A DNA stretch of 63,939 nt from Gemmatimonadaceae bacterium. GTDB taxonomy: Bacteria > Gemmatimonadota > Gemmatimonadetes > Gemmatimonadales > Gemmatimonadaceae. Below, piece after piece: positions 63,640 to 63,939 of this stretch. Location: positions 1 through 63,939 of the forward strand of contig JAICNG010000006.1 in assembly GCA_025931335.1 (NCBI GenBank), given 5' to 3'. The notes beneath the pieces were generated by a model. It saw only the letters and a list, made by a program, of their open reading frames with translations. It made no database searches and was not told where the DNA came from. The translations under genes and the position numbers were made by a program. Numbering within the stretch: position 1 is the stretch's first letter; the number at the start of each line of letters is the position of its first letter.

Positions 63640-63939
63640 ATTAGACTGGGTTCGAGGCCGGTTGAAGATAACGGATTTCCTCAATCCTGATTACTCGTTC
63701 CTCGTCGTGTTCGTTGACCCGCCCGCGCTCCCAGCCCATATTGAAAGAGCAGCGTCGAAACACCGACTGCCGGCTTGAGATCCTGCTCCCTGCCTCGAGG
63801 TCGCCTGACGACCTTCCTCCTGACACCGAGCGCCGCCTCGCACCATTCGGCTGGCGGTCGTTTTTTTTTTCGGTTCATCTGGCATTCCCGGGGAGACCCT
63901 GGTGGCGGGCCACGGACAGCTTGGACTGCCGAATGACCC
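63640..63939. other. Upstream region of the peptidase, no gene recognised
   Basis: No convincing ORF is seen here. A run of ten T residues (63861-63870) stands out in GC-rich DNA, but no stem precedes it, so it is not called a terminator. Small minus-strand ORFs here lack family likeness. Confidence 0.5.

Noticed and set aside
63861-63870. T10 run as a terminator
   Set aside because: No stable stem precedes it on either strand and no gene ends there.
1-63939. tRNA or rRNA genes
   Set aside because: No cloverleaf with a TTCGA-type T-loop or conserved rRNA text was recognised while reading. A covariance-model search could settle this.

Overview
The window looks like chromosomal DNA of a free-living Gemmatimonadota-type bacterium. 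This is inferred from the very high GC content, the many single-cistron lipoproteins and secreted amidohydrolases/peptidases, a TonB-type outer membrane, and frequent GTTAGGC/GCCTAAC words. No rRNA, tRNA, CRISPR array, transposase or integrase was seen. Most genes carry good Shine-Dalgarno sites or are translationally coupled by ATGA/GTGA/TGATG overlaps.

Layout. 1-3.2 kb (minus): an ECF sigma factor, a short membrane protein (candidate anti-sigma), a Spy-like periplasmic sensor, a TolC protein and a truncated membrane fusion protein, resembling metal-efflux operons of the Cnr type. 3.3-9.7 kb: an HD protein, lipoproteins, an SPFH-like lipoprotein, a cyclophilin, and a coupled PolX-endonuclease III repair pair. 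9.7-12.5 kb (plus): an isolated block with a phage-type protein, a sigma-like factor overlapping a LexA/UmuD-type self-cleaving protein that has no recognised DNA-binding domain, and an exported Ig-like protein. 12.5-20.5 kb: an alpha/beta hydrolase, DinB protein, histone-deacetylase-like enzyme, amidohydrolase, TPR protein and M28/PDZ peptidase. 20.6-23.3 kb: a three-gene ECF vitamin-type transporter with a fused double ATPase. 23.3-38 kb: HEAT-repeat protein, M42 aminopeptidase, CsbD, an RNase II-family enzyme, BtuF-like protein, amidohydrolase, heme-motif beta-propeller, an SDR operon with a divergent TetR gene, an acetyltransferase and a DJ-1 protein. 38-50 kb: lipoproteins, YjbR, GNAT, a Bor-like lipoprotein, a TonB receptor, and two related multicopper oxidases with unusual copper-motif order. 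50-63.6 kb: small membrane and lipoproteins, an AGCS symporter, an XRE/membrane-protein pair with a clear promoter-operator, an RND-TolC-MFP efflux operon, and an S9 peptidase.

The most striking feature is spread through the whole window. About twenty intergenic spaces contain long inverted repeats whose arms are built from short iterated words (GACGTCAG, GGATTGC, GAGGAGTGAG, GGGATCGA, GCGCTGG, ACACAGAG, CAGGGGCCAG and others). The same word family recurs at distant loci. Most elements lie at gene 3' ends, some supply the last codons and the stop codon of a gene, and three lie between divergent genes. The second strongest signal is the sigma/self-cleaving-protease pair. The third is the pair of multicopper oxidases, which look like tandem two-domain laccases with complementary loss of copper sites.
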